Shown here piece by piece: positions 1 to 4,802 of a stretch of DNA of 7,646 nt (positions within the stretch are counted from its first letter, which is position 1; each line of letters begins with the position of its first letter). Position numbers and translations under genes: made by a program. The notes under the pieces were generated by a model, which worked only from the letters and a program-made list of their open reading frames with translations, was not told the DNA's origin and ran no database searches. The DNA is from Cyanobacteria bacterium UBA6984 (GTDB taxonomy: Bacteria > Cyanobacteriota > Vampirovibrionia > Gastranaerophilales > Gastranaerophilaceae). Location of the stretch: assembly GCA_002450015.1 (NCBI GenBank), contig DJYG01000051.1, forward strand, positions 1 through 7,646, given 5' to 3'.

Positions 1-25
1 AAGGATTTTTGAAAAAGCACTATGA

Positions 26-46
26 GTGAACGGTGAACAGTGAAGA
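26..46 (+). repeat. GTGAACN heptanucleotide tandem repeat, three units
   Basis: Three head-to-tail 7-bp units read GTGAACG, GTGAACA and GTGAAGA. Two units of the same motif occur in the opposite orientation at 227-240. No coding potential or known function is evident. It is one of several small repeats that fill the gene-free first 205 bases. Confidence 0.55.
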
Positions 47-63
47 AATGCAATAGATGTGAT

Positions 64-90
64 GTCATTCCGAACTCGTTTCGGAATCTC
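64..90. repeat. Small palindromic repeat, sub-family A (GTCATTCCGA type)
   Basis: GTC is followed by the arm ATTCCGA (67-73), a 7-nt loop and the complementary arm TCGGAAT (81-87), then CTC. The frame matches the repeats at 101-130, 141-172, 7393-7427 and 7501-7532, but the stem bases differ. Such GTCAT...ATC palindromes are dispersed in many bacterial genomes. Whether they act as RNA, as DNA or simply spread is not visible here. Confidence 0.65.
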
Positions 91-100
91 ATAAAAAAGA

Positions 101-130
101 CGTCATTCTGAGGCTTTAGCCGAAGAATCC
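101..130. repeat. Small palindromic repeat, sub-family B (GTCATTCTGAGG type)
   Basis: Outer arms are ATTCT (105-109) and AGAAT (124-128). An inner hairpin is formed by GGCT (112-115) and AGCC (118-121) around a 2-nt loop. It lies 10 bp after sub-family A and 10 bp before sub-family C, so three related elements stand in a row upstream of the broken pilin gene. No T-tract follows, so an ordinary terminator is not supported. Confidence 0.65.
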
Positions 131-140
131 AGAAAAAAGC

Positions 141-219
141 AACTGGATACTTCACTAACGCTCAGTATGACGAAAATATAAATAAACTAAGAAAGGAAGT
201 ATAACATGCTAAAAAAAAT
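141..219 (+). repeat. Left copy of 79-bp inverted repeat: pilin 5' region with palindrome C
   Basis: This segment matches the reverse complement of 7454-7532 over 79 bp without gaps and with four mismatches (positions 154, 173, 188 and 216). It contains palindromic repeat C (141-172, outer arms ATACT/AGTAT on the reverse strand), an AT-rich stretch, the Shine-Dalgarno AAGGAA and the ATG at 206. The match stops a few codons into each gene. It is therefore the shared 5' region of two pilin paralogues, in opposite orientations about 7.2 kb apart. I could not find a convincing -35/-10 pair in it. Confidence 0.85.
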
Positions 220-226
220 ATTATTT

Positions 227-240
227 ACAGTTCACAGTTC
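227..240 (-). repeat. GTGAACN heptanucleotide repeat, two units, reverse orientation
   Basis: Two identical units read ACAGTTC on the + strand (GAACTGT on the reverse). They correspond to the three-unit tract at 26-46 but lie inside the leader of the broken pilin. They replace the intact leader's sequence directly after the first few shared codons. Confidence 0.5.
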
Positions 241-252
241 ACACAATCCGCT

Positions 253-334
253 GTCTTGGATTATTCGGGTACGCACAGCCTTTTTGCTCGTATAAATTGC
301 TATCGCAATTTAAGTAACTTCGCAGTCGGCTGTT
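253..334 (+). repeat. Dispersed repeat E, left copy (LDYSGTH...ARINCYRN open frame)
   Basis: About 82 bp align without gaps to 7541-7622 in the same orientation with six mismatches; similarity continues more weakly beyond. It contains a perfect hairpin, AAATTGC (294-300), loop TATC, GCAATTT (305-311). In one frame it is open and reads LDYSGTHSLFARINCYRN. Here that frame runs directly into the pilin helix SAFTLAETLIVM, so the element behaves as an in-frame addition to a pilin leader. Confidence 0.75.
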
Positions 335-469
335 TGCTCTCACGAGTTTCGCAACAAGTTGCTACACTCTACCGAAAATCCGCATTCACTCTTGCCGAAA
401 CATTGATTGTAATGGCAATTGTCCTAACGGAACGACACCAACAGAAGAGAATCCAAGGTGTAACTAAGA

Positions 470-508
470 AATTAGCGGTCGCAATTTGCGACTACAAATC
501 TAGAATTA
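470..508 (+). pseudogene. Possible relic of an ORF6N-domain gene (about 13 codons)
   Basis: Read from 470, this stretch gives N-stop-RSQFATTNLEL. It resembles the NLRSQIVTANPN segment of the ORF6N protein encoded at 1225-1755, with TAG in place of the TTG leucine codon. At the DNA level, the reverse complement of 472-498 matches 22 of 27 bases of the palindrome at 1422-1448. It lies between the stop of the broken pilin (467) and the end of the toxin gene. It may instead be an independent mobile palindrome. The similarity is clear but the stretch is very short. Confidence 0.45.
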
Positions 509-853
509 TTTTTCAAAAGTTTTTATTAATTTTTCTATTTCCGATTTAAATTGTGGTAGTTTATCTTTGATAGTTTTCCATAGAATTTCATAATCAATAC
601 CAAAGTAATCGTGTATTAATTTATCTCTCATTCCTGCTACTTGTTTGAATGGTATTTGTGGATATTGATTTCTAAAATCTTCACTTAAATTCTTAACTGC
701 CTCACCTATTATTTCAAAATTTCGCTCAACAGCATCTTTTGTAATATCACAGCTCATAAACTCATCATAAGAAATATTTTCTGTATATTGAAAAATCTTA
801 TTAAGTGAGTTATTAATATCTTTTAGAAAAAATATCGGTTCTTTTTTTTTCAT
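506..853 (-). CDS. hepT: HEPN-domain toxin of the HepT family (HepT-MntA toxin-antitoxin)
   Basis: The 115-residue product is an all-helical HEPN protein. The defining RX4-6H motif appears as RDKLIHDYFG, with Arg76, His81 and Tyr83, which is the RX4HXY form of HepT toxins. In studied pairs, HepT is an RNase whose partner MntA neutralises it by attaching AMP units to the tyrosine of this motif; RNA cleavage (tRNA in one cyanobacterial system) is family knowledge, not visible here. The length is normal for the family and all motif residues are present, so the toxin should be active. Its ATG overlaps the mntA stop by 4 bp (ATGA, 850-853), so the two genes are one translationally coupled unit with the antitoxin first. 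The start is confirmed by this overlap. There is no clear terminator after the stop at 506. Confidence 0.9.
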   Translation of the reverse strand: MKKKEPIFFLKDINNSLNKIFQYTENISYDEFMSCDITKDAVERNFEIIGEAVKNLSEDFRNQYPQIPFKQVAGMRDKLIHDYFGIDYEILWKTIKDKLPQFKSEIEKLIKTFEK

Positions 854-1152
854 AGAACAAGAGCTTCCTTTAAAATAGTGTCTTTTACAAAAGATTTTAA
901 ACCATTAACTGTACCTAAATCTATTTTTTTATTAAAAATTTTTGTCAAATATTCTTGTAAATCAATAAAATCAAACATATCAACAGGTTTAGTAAAATTA
1001 ACCAACAAATCAATATCACTTTCTTCCGTTTGAAGATTTTTTGCATAAGAACCAAATAGCAAAAAGTTATTTACATTGTATTTTTCAGCAAAATAATCTT
1101 TATTATCATTCAATATGTTTTTTATTTCTTCTATCGTATAAATTTTGTTCAT
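850..1152 (-). CDS. mntA: MNT-domain nucleotidyltransferase antitoxin (MntA)
   Basis: The 100-residue minimal nucleotidyltransferase carries the intact GSX10DXD signature: Gly34-Ser35, ten residues, then Asp46-Ile-Asp48 in the context FGSYAKNLQTEESDIDLLV. A third candidate metal-binding acid is Asp78 (KKIDLGT). MntA proteins use ATP to AMPylate and silence the partner HEPN toxin. I start at the ATG at 1152 and not at a frame extension to 1218. The shorter protein begins in the usual way (MNKIYTIEEI), and the extension would read back through the promoter-bearing direct repeat and give an atypical Cys-rich N-terminus. No Shine-Dalgarno precedes this ATG, but a TATAAT ends 6 nt upstream, so the message is probably leaderless. 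It is divergent from the ORF6N gene, with both promoters packed into about 70 bp. Confidence 0.9.
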   Translation of the reverse strand: MNKIYTIEEIKNILNDNKDYFAEKYNVNNFLLFGSYAKNLQTEESDIDLLVNFTKPVDMFDFIDLQEYLTKIFNKKIDLGTVNGLKSFVKDTILKEALVL

Positions 1153-1158
1153 AAATTT

Positions 1159-1187
1159 ATTATAACATACTGCAAAACAAAAATAAA
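1159..1187 (-). promoter_or_regulatory. Promoter of mntA-hepT, extended -10, predicted leaderless
   Basis: On the minus strand TATAAT (1159-1164) is preceded by TGT, giving an extended -10. A weak -35 TTTATT (1182-1187) lies 17 bp upstream. The expected transcription start falls on or next to the A of the ATG at 1152, and no ribosome binding site is visible. It abuts the oppositely directed promoter at 1190-1218. Confidence 0.6.
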
Positions 1188-1229
1188 CCTTGAATTGCTG
1201 TGTTGTTTGTACTAACATTCTCTTATGGC
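1185..1229 (+). repeat. Left copy of 45-bp direct repeat (promoter plus ATGGC)
   Basis: Positions 1185-1219 are identical to 1765-1799 (35 bp). After four mismatches at 1220-1223, TATGGC at 1224-1229 is again identical to 1804-1809. The offset is exactly 580 bp, so the ATG of the ORF6N gene aligns with the ATG of hisS. The repeat contains a full promoter. The unit between the copies holds only the ORF6N gene. Confidence 0.95.
1190..1218 (+). promoter_or_regulatory. Promoter of the ORF6N gene, predicted leaderless
   Basis: TTGAAT (1190-1195) and TAACAT (1213-1218) are separated by exactly 17 bp. The -10 box ends 6 nt before the ATG at 1225. The intervening TCTCTT is all pyrimidine, so no Shine-Dalgarno is possible. 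It is a copy of the hisS promoter at 1770-1798. Confidence 0.65.
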
Positions 1230-1755
1230 AAATGACTTAATACCTGTTCAAATTATAGAAAGTAAAATTTATTACATAAGAAATACAAAAGTAATGCTAG
1301 ACTTGGATTTGGCGAATCTTTATGATGTTCCAACAAAGGTCTTAAATCAAGCAGTAAAGAGAAACACCGATAGATTTCCTAGTGATTTTATGTTTCAACT
1401 TACAAAAGATGAATGGGAAAATTTGCGGTCACAAATTGTGACCGCAAATCCGAATGTATCAAAAATACGTTCATTACCTTATGTATTTACAGAGTACGGA
1501 ACTTTAATGTTATCAAACATTCTTAATTCTCAAAAAGCAATAAATGTAAGTATCCAAATAATAAGAGTATTTGATAAATTAAAACAATATGCTATATCCC
1601 AAGATGAATTAGCAGGCAGAATTGATAATCTTGAAAAAGCATTTATTAACTACGCAAAAGAAAATAATAAAGATAAAGCCGAAATGCAAAGAGCAATAAA
1701 TTATTTATTAGATATTACAAAACCATCAAAAATTGGGTTTAAAACTGATAATTAA
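1225..1755 (+). CDS. ORF6N-domain protein (phage antirepressor/RhuM-like DNA-binding family)
   Basis: The 176-residue protein has a full ORF6N domain at about residues 6-115. Recognisable family blocks are the start VQIIESKIYYIRNTKVMLD, DLANLYDVPTKVLNQAVKRN, RFPSDFMFQLTKDEW, NLRSQIVT, LPYVFTEYG and the helix SNILNSQKAINVSIQIIRVF. Residues 125-160 are probably helical or coiled-coil. ORF6N domains occur in phage antirepressors and in many isolated bacterial genes; DNA binding is assumed for the family and the target is unknown. The gene lies alone in a 580-bp unit bounded by the 45-bp direct repeat and uses the duplicated hisS promoter. It is divergent from mntA-hepT, so it could regulate either neighbour. 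A perfect 14-bp-arm palindrome lies inside its coding sequence. The single-gene, repeat-bounded layout suggests acquisition by insertion. Confidence 0.85.
   Translation: MANDLIPVQIIESKIYYIRNTKVMLDLDLANLYDVPTKVLNQAVKRNTDRFPSDFMFQLTKDEWENLRSQIVTANPNVSKIRSLPYVFTEYGTLMLSNILNSQKAINVSIQIIRVFDKLKQYAISQDELAGRIDNLEKAFINYAKENNKDKAEMQRAINYLLDITKPSKIGFKTDN
1421..1449. repeat. Perfect 29-bp palindrome inside the ORF6N coding sequence
   Basis: Arms of 14 bp (1421-1434 and 1436-1449) are perfectly complementary around one central base; the core reads GCGGTCACAA and its complement. It encodes the NLRSQIVTAN segment of the domain. A degenerate relative lies at 472-498. It could be an autoregulatory binding site, a strong mRNA hairpin or the footprint of a mobile palindrome. 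Confidence 0.9.
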
Positions 1756-1764
1756 GATTTAATA

Positions 1765-1809
1765 AAACCTTGAATTGCTGTGTTGTTTGTACTAACATTT
1801 CTGTATGGC
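1765..1809 (+). repeat. Right copy of 45-bp direct repeat (hisS promoter plus ATGGC)
   Basis: This is the partner of 1185-1229. Between the ORF6N stop codon (1753-1755) and this repeat only 9 bp remain. Loss of one copy together with the intervening DNA would leave mntA and hisS divergent across a single promoter region. Confidence 0.95.
1770..1798 (+). promoter_or_regulatory. Promoter of hisS, predicted leaderless
   Basis: TTGAAT (1770-1775), a 17-bp spacer and TAACAT (1793-1798) end 6 nt before the hisS ATG. The sequence before the ATG (TTCTGT) holds no Shine-Dalgarno. Transcription should start at or beside the initiation codon. I see no T-box leader between the promoter and the gene. Confidence 0.65.
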
Positions 1810-3052
1810 TAAGATAATTACAGTACAAAAAGGAACAAAAGATATTTTGCCAACAGAAATTGACAGTTGGCACTTCATTGAAGAAACTGCTAAAAGAGTT
1901 TTTTCAAACGCAGGTTATAAAGAAATAAGAACCCCTATTTTTGAGGCAACAGAACTGTTTGCTCGAGGAGTAGGTGATACAACAGACATTGTGAACAAAG
2001 AAATGTACACATTTGAAAAATCAGAACGTTCTTTAACATTGCGTCCTGAAAATACGGCAGGTGTTGTTCGTTCATATATCGAAAACGGTATGCACAGGCT
2101 TCCTGCACCAGTAAAATTGTGGTATAAAGGACCAATGTTCAGATATGAACGTCCTCAAGCTGGTAGGCAAAGGCAATTTCACCAGGTTGGTATGGAAATG
2201 TTTGGTATAGCTCAACCAACTGCCGATGCTGAGGCTATTTCGCTTGCTGTTAATTATCTAAACGCTATCGGCTTAAAAGATTTGGATGTAGAAATTAACA
2301 CTCTCGGTTGTCCGACTTGCAGAGAAGAATATAAAAAGAAATTAAAAGAAGTATTAAAACCATATTTGCCGGAACTTTGTCCCGATTGTCAAAAAAGATA
2401 TGAGAAAAATCCACTAAGACTTTTAGACTGCAAAGTTGAAGAATGTAAGGCAATTTACGAAAAACCTGTAGTAAAAGAAGTTATAACTTCAGATTTTGTT
2501 TGTCCTGAATGTCATGAACATTTTGAAAGCGTAAAAAAATATTTGAATGTTTTAGGTATAAAATATTCAGTAAACAAACTTCTTGTAAGAGGTTTGGATT
2601 ATTACAACAGAACTGTTTTTGAAATTAAATCAAACAATTTAGGCTCACAAAATGCAGTTTGCGGTGGTGGTCGCTATGACAGCCTTGTAAGAAATTTAGG
2701 TGGCGAAGATACACCAGCTGTTGGTTTTGCTATGGGTATGGAAAGATTAATTTCACTGCTTCCTGCCAGAGAAAGTCAAAAACTTGATGCTTATGTTGTT
2801 TCTACAAATGTTGAAGAAACTCTTAAACTTGTTGAATATTTAAGAAAAAATGATATCAAAGTTGATTTTGATATGACTAATAAAAAATTCACAAAACAAC
2901 TCGAAAAAGCGTCAAAACTGGCTCGCTTTGCCTTAATTTTGGGTGAAGATGAAATTAATCAGGGTACAATTTCCGTTAAAAATCTTGCTAATTCAGAACA
3001 AATTTCTGTTCAGAAGGAAGAATTAGGAGGCATTTTAAAAAATGTCAAATAA
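1805..3052 (+). CDS. hisS: Histidine-tRNA ligase (HisRS)
   Basis: This cytoplasmic class II aminoacyl-tRNA synthetase charges tRNA-His with histidine. The 415-residue length is normal. Class II motif 1 lies in the first 60 residues after KGTKDILPTE. Motif 2 is seen as MFRYERPQAGRQRQFHQVGMEMFG near residues 110-135. The histidine-specific motifs LVRGLDYYNRTVFEI and GGGRYDSLV lie at about 258-295, motif 3 is GFAMGMERL near 310, and a C-terminal anticodon-binding domain follows. The insertion between about 165 and 250 carries several Cys pairs (CPTC, CPDC, CPEC), a pattern found in many bacterial HisRS. The start at 1805 gives the family's usual N-terminus, despite the missing ribosome binding site. 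The next gene overlaps its end by 11 bp, and its ribosome binding site (AGGAGG, 3025-3030) lies inside hisS. Confidence 0.97.
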   Translation: MAKIITVQKGTKDILPTEIDSWHFIEETAKRVFSNAGYKEIRTPIFEATELFARGVGDTTDIVNKEMYTFEKSERSLTLRPENTAGVVRSYIENGMHRLPAPVKLWYKGPMFRYERPQAGRQRQFHQVGMEMFGIAQPTADAEAISLAVNYLNAIGLKDLDVEINTLGCPTCREEYKKKLKEVLKPYLPELCPDCQKRYEKNPLRLLDCKVEECKAIYEKPVVKEVITSDFVCPECHEHFESVKKYLNVLGIKYSVNKLLVRGLDYYNRTVFEIKSNNLGSQNAVCGGGRYDSLVRNLGGEDTPAVGFAMGMERLISLLPARESQKLDAYVVSTNVEETLKLVEYLRKNDIKVDFDMTNKKFTKQLEKASKLARFALILGEDEINQGTISVKNLANSEQISVQKEELGGILKNVK

Positions 3053-3368
3053 GGTTGATGAAGTTATAACCAGTCTTATTAAATCATTAAAAGAAAATTT
3101 TTCTGATTTTAAGGGTATATATTTGTTTGGTTTATATACTGATGGAAAAATGCACGAAGATGAAGATATTGAACTGGTTGCTATTTTTGATAACGAACAA
3201 GATAAAACTAAAAGAGAAGAAACTTGGAGAATAGTCGGAAAAATAGAAGAAGAATTTGATGTTTTTATTGACTTACACCCTCTAACTGTTCAGGAACTAA
3301 AAAAAGACGAAGATCTTTTTGCAGAAATTTCAGAAGAAGGTATTTTCTTTAATTCGGAATTATTTTAA
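3042..3368 (+). CDS. Nucleotidyltransferase-like protein with degenerate active site
   Basis: The 108-residue acidic protein looks like a minimal nucleotidyltransferase. Its central segment IYLFGLYTDGKMHEDEDIEL aligns with the GSX10DXD motif with exact spacing, but Ser is replaced by Leu31 and the second Asp by Glu44; Gly30 and Asp42 remain. A third candidate acid lies in FDVFIDLHPL. Loss of the Ser and the Asp-to-Glu change suggest weak or no nucleotidyl transfer, so it may be a binding or regulatory protein. No HEPN gene accompanies it. The start overlaps hisS by 11 bp behind a strong AGGAGG (3025-3030), so it is co-transcribed and probably translationally coupled with hisS. It converges on the transporter gene, 7 bp apart. 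I recognise the fold family but not a specific function. Confidence 0.7.
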   Translation: MSNKVDEVITSLIKSLKENFSDFKGIYLFGLYTDGKMHEDEDIELVAIFDNEQDKTKREETWRIVGKIEEEFDVFIDLHPLTVQELKKDEDLFAEISEEGIFFNSELF

Positions 3369-3375
3369 GTTATCC

Positions 3376-4689
3376 TTATCTTAACCCCAAGTAAAAAATA
3401 ATAATTAAAACCATTGGAACTATGTATTTTAATCCAATATCGAAAATTTTTGCAAAAATATCATTTTTAAAAATCATTTCCCCTTTAATTTTTAAAAACC
3501 ACCCTGCAATTAAGCATAATATTATAGAATTTAATGGCAATAGTATATTTGATGCTGAAAAATCAAGTATATCGAATATTGTTTTGCCAAATAACTTTAT
3601 ATTACCTAAAATACCAAATGATAATGTTGCCGGAATACTTATTAAAGCAACTGCAAAAAATATTATAATACAAGCTTTTAATCTTGATATTTTTAATCTT
3701 TCAACCAAAGTAGCACAAGGGACTTCTAACATGCTTATACCTGAGGTTATAGCAGCACAGAAAAGCAAAATAAAAAATGCACTGGCAATAATTCCGCCAT
3801 GCGGTATTTGCATAAATACTTTTGGTAACGTAACAAAAACTAACCCTGCACCTGAATTTGCTTCTAAACCGAAAGAAAATACAGCAGGAAATATCATTAT
3901 TCCCGCAAGCACTGAAAATAATATACTTGAAAAAATTATTGTATATGCAGATTGAACAATACATTTATCTTCTTTAATGTAGCTACCATAAGTTAATAAT
4001 GCTCCGGTACCAACACTTAATGTAAAAAATGCTTGTCCCATAGCTGTTAAAACAGTTTGACTGTTAAATTTTGAAAAATCCGGCTTAAAGACATACTCCA
4101 ACCCCAAATTAGCATTTGGCAGATTTAATGATGCTGCTATTAAAACTATCAAAATAACAGCAAGCAAAGGTATCATGTAGTTATTCACAAACTCAATACC
4201 TTTTTTTATTCCTCTCGCCATAAAAAATGTACATATAAATAAAAATATTATTGTAGATATTGATGTGGCATAGGGATTTTGTATAAAATTTGAAAGATAT
4301 TCCACAGGGTTTTCAATGTTAAAATTTACGAAACTTTTAATCATGTAATAAATTATCCAACCGCCTATAACAAAATAAAAAGAAGGAATAATTATCGCTG
4401 TTACATTGTTTAAAAATCCAAAAATTTTGAATTTTGTATTAACTTGTTCATAAGCCCCTATACAATCTTTTTTGGTAATTTTTCCAAACATAAGCTCTGC
4501 CATTAAAGGTACAAAGCATAATGTTGTAATTAAAATAACATAGGTTATTAAAAAAACAGCACCACCGTTTTGTCCCATTACATAAGGAAATCTCCAAATG
4601 TTTCCAAGCCCAACAGCTGAGCCTATTGCGGCAAGTATAAATGAATATCTAGAACTCCAAGTCGGTCTTTTATTTTCCATGTTTTTCAC
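3376..4689 (-). CDS. Sodium-dependent amino acid transporter, NSS (neurotransmitter:sodium symporter) family
   Basis: This inner-membrane Na+-coupled symporter has the LeuT fold. The 437 residues hold about 11 hydrophobic helices, the count usual for bacterial NSS members of the TnaT/MhsT type. The TM1 signature GSAVGLGNIWRFPY (residues 23-36) includes Ala25 and Asn30, which align with the LeuT sodium ligands Ala22 and Asn27. The broken TM6 helix is seen in FFTLSVGTGALLTYGSYI. TM8 has AAITSGISMLEVP, with the Thr-Ser pair of the Na2 site. The substrate is probably a neutral or aromatic amino acid and cannot be chosen from sequence alone. Two starts are possible: GTG at 4689, or ATG at 4680 (434 residues, MENKRPTWSSRYSF). 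I lean to the ATG, but neither has a clear Shine-Dalgarno. It is divergent from the SPOR gene. Confidence 0.93.
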   Translation of the reverse strand: MKNMENKRPTWSSRYSFILAAIGSAVGLGNIWRFPYVMGQNGGAVFLITYVILITTLCFVPLMAELMFGKITKKDCIGAYEQVNTKFKIFGFLNNVTAIIIPSFYFVIGGWIIYYMIKSFVNFNIENPVEYLSNFIQNPYATSISTIIFLFICTFFMARGIKKGIEFVNNYMIPLLAVILIVLIAASLNLPNANLGLEYVFKPDFSKFNSQTVLTAMGQAFFTLSVGTGALLTYGSYIKEDKCIVQSAYTIIFSSILFSVLAGIMIFPAVFSFGLEANSGAGLVFVTLPKVFMQIPHGGIIASAFFILLFCAAITSGISMLEVPCATLVERLKISRLKACIIIFFAVALISIPATLSFGILGNIKLFGKTIFDILDFSASNILLPLNSIILCLIAGWFLKIKGEMIFKNDIFAKIFDIGLKYIVPMVLIIIFYLGLR

Positions 4690-4697
4690 GTTTATAA

Positions 4698-4726
4698 ATT
4701 ATACTTTTTTTAATAAATTATATCAA
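4698..4726 (-). promoter_or_regulatory. Promoter of the NSS transporter gene
   Basis: On the minus strand TTGATA (4721-4726) and a perfect TATAAT (4698-4703) are 17 bp apart. The expected start is near 4691. That gives a leader of only about 2 nt to the GTG at 4689 or 11 nt to the ATG at 4680. Confidence 0.7.
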
Positions 4727-4752
4727 ACAGAAAAAATATACAAACAAAATAC

Positions 4753-4781
4753 TTGAAACTGGGACTAATTTAATGTAAAAT
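4753..4781 (+). promoter_or_regulatory. Promoter of the SPOR-pfkB operon
   Basis: TTGAAA (4753-4758), a 17-bp spacer and TAAAAT (4776-4781) preceded by TG at 4774-4775 form a near-consensus promoter. A Shine-Dalgarno AAGGAA (4791-4796) precedes the ATG at 4803. It is back to back with the NSS promoter, with 26 bp between the two -35 boxes. Confidence 0.7.
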
Positions 4782-4802
4782 TACCATAAAAAGGAATAAT
4801 TT

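Larger units (their letters stand above)
206..467 (+). pseudogene. Broken type IV pilin-like gene (large internal deletion, frames disrupted)
   Basis: This was a pilin or pseudopilin related to the intact gene at 6631-7467. The ATG at 206, after AAGGAAG, opens a frame that stops at 293-295 after 29 codons. The prepilin signature SAFTLAETLIVMAI is read in a second frame at 379-420. The C-terminal tail CPNGTTPTEENPRCN and its stop are read in a third frame at 420-467. That tail matches 11 of 15 residues of the intact pilin's end. The roughly 200 residues of mature domain that should lie between are gone, with the junction near 418-421. The leader region also contains repeat E (253-334). A frame starting at TTG 256 runs through repeat E and the helix and then out of frame to 549. 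I regard that 97-codon frame as part of the wreck, not a functional gene. Confidence 0.85.

Noticed and set aside
64..172. CRISPR array
   Set aside because: The three elements differ in sequence and the gaps between them are about 10 bp; there are no uniform repeats or spacers and no cas genes.
256..549. A 97-codon + strand gene starting at TTG
   Set aside because: It reads through repeat E and a pilin helix, then leaves the pilin frame at about 421; the true C-terminal tail is in another frame and the end overlaps the toxin gene. It is pseudogene debris.
1153..1218. N-terminal extension of MntA to a start at 1218
   Set aside because: It would be translated from the promoter and direct repeat, gives a non-family N-terminus (MLVQTTQQFKVYFC), and the internal ATG at 1152 has a well placed extended -10.
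1756..1804. T-box or other riboswitch upstream of hisS
   Set aside because: The predicted transcription start is at the ATG, leaving no room for a structured leader.
1935..2135. A 66-codon minus-strand open frame
   Set aside because: It lies wholly antisense within hisS, including conserved motif 2, and has no family features.
3364..3386. Terminator between the convergent NTase-like and NSS genes
   Set aside because: Only a 5-bp AT-rich stem (TTAAG/CTTAA) with a 10-nt loop and no T-tract is visible, too weak to call.
3422..3955. A 177-codon + strand open frame
   Set aside because: It is antisense to the NSS transporter, whose conserved motifs are clear; the translation matches nothing I recognise.
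3701..3964. An 87-codon minus-strand open frame
   Set aside because: It is a second minus-strand frame inside the transporter gene, with Cys- and Phe-rich nonsense composition.
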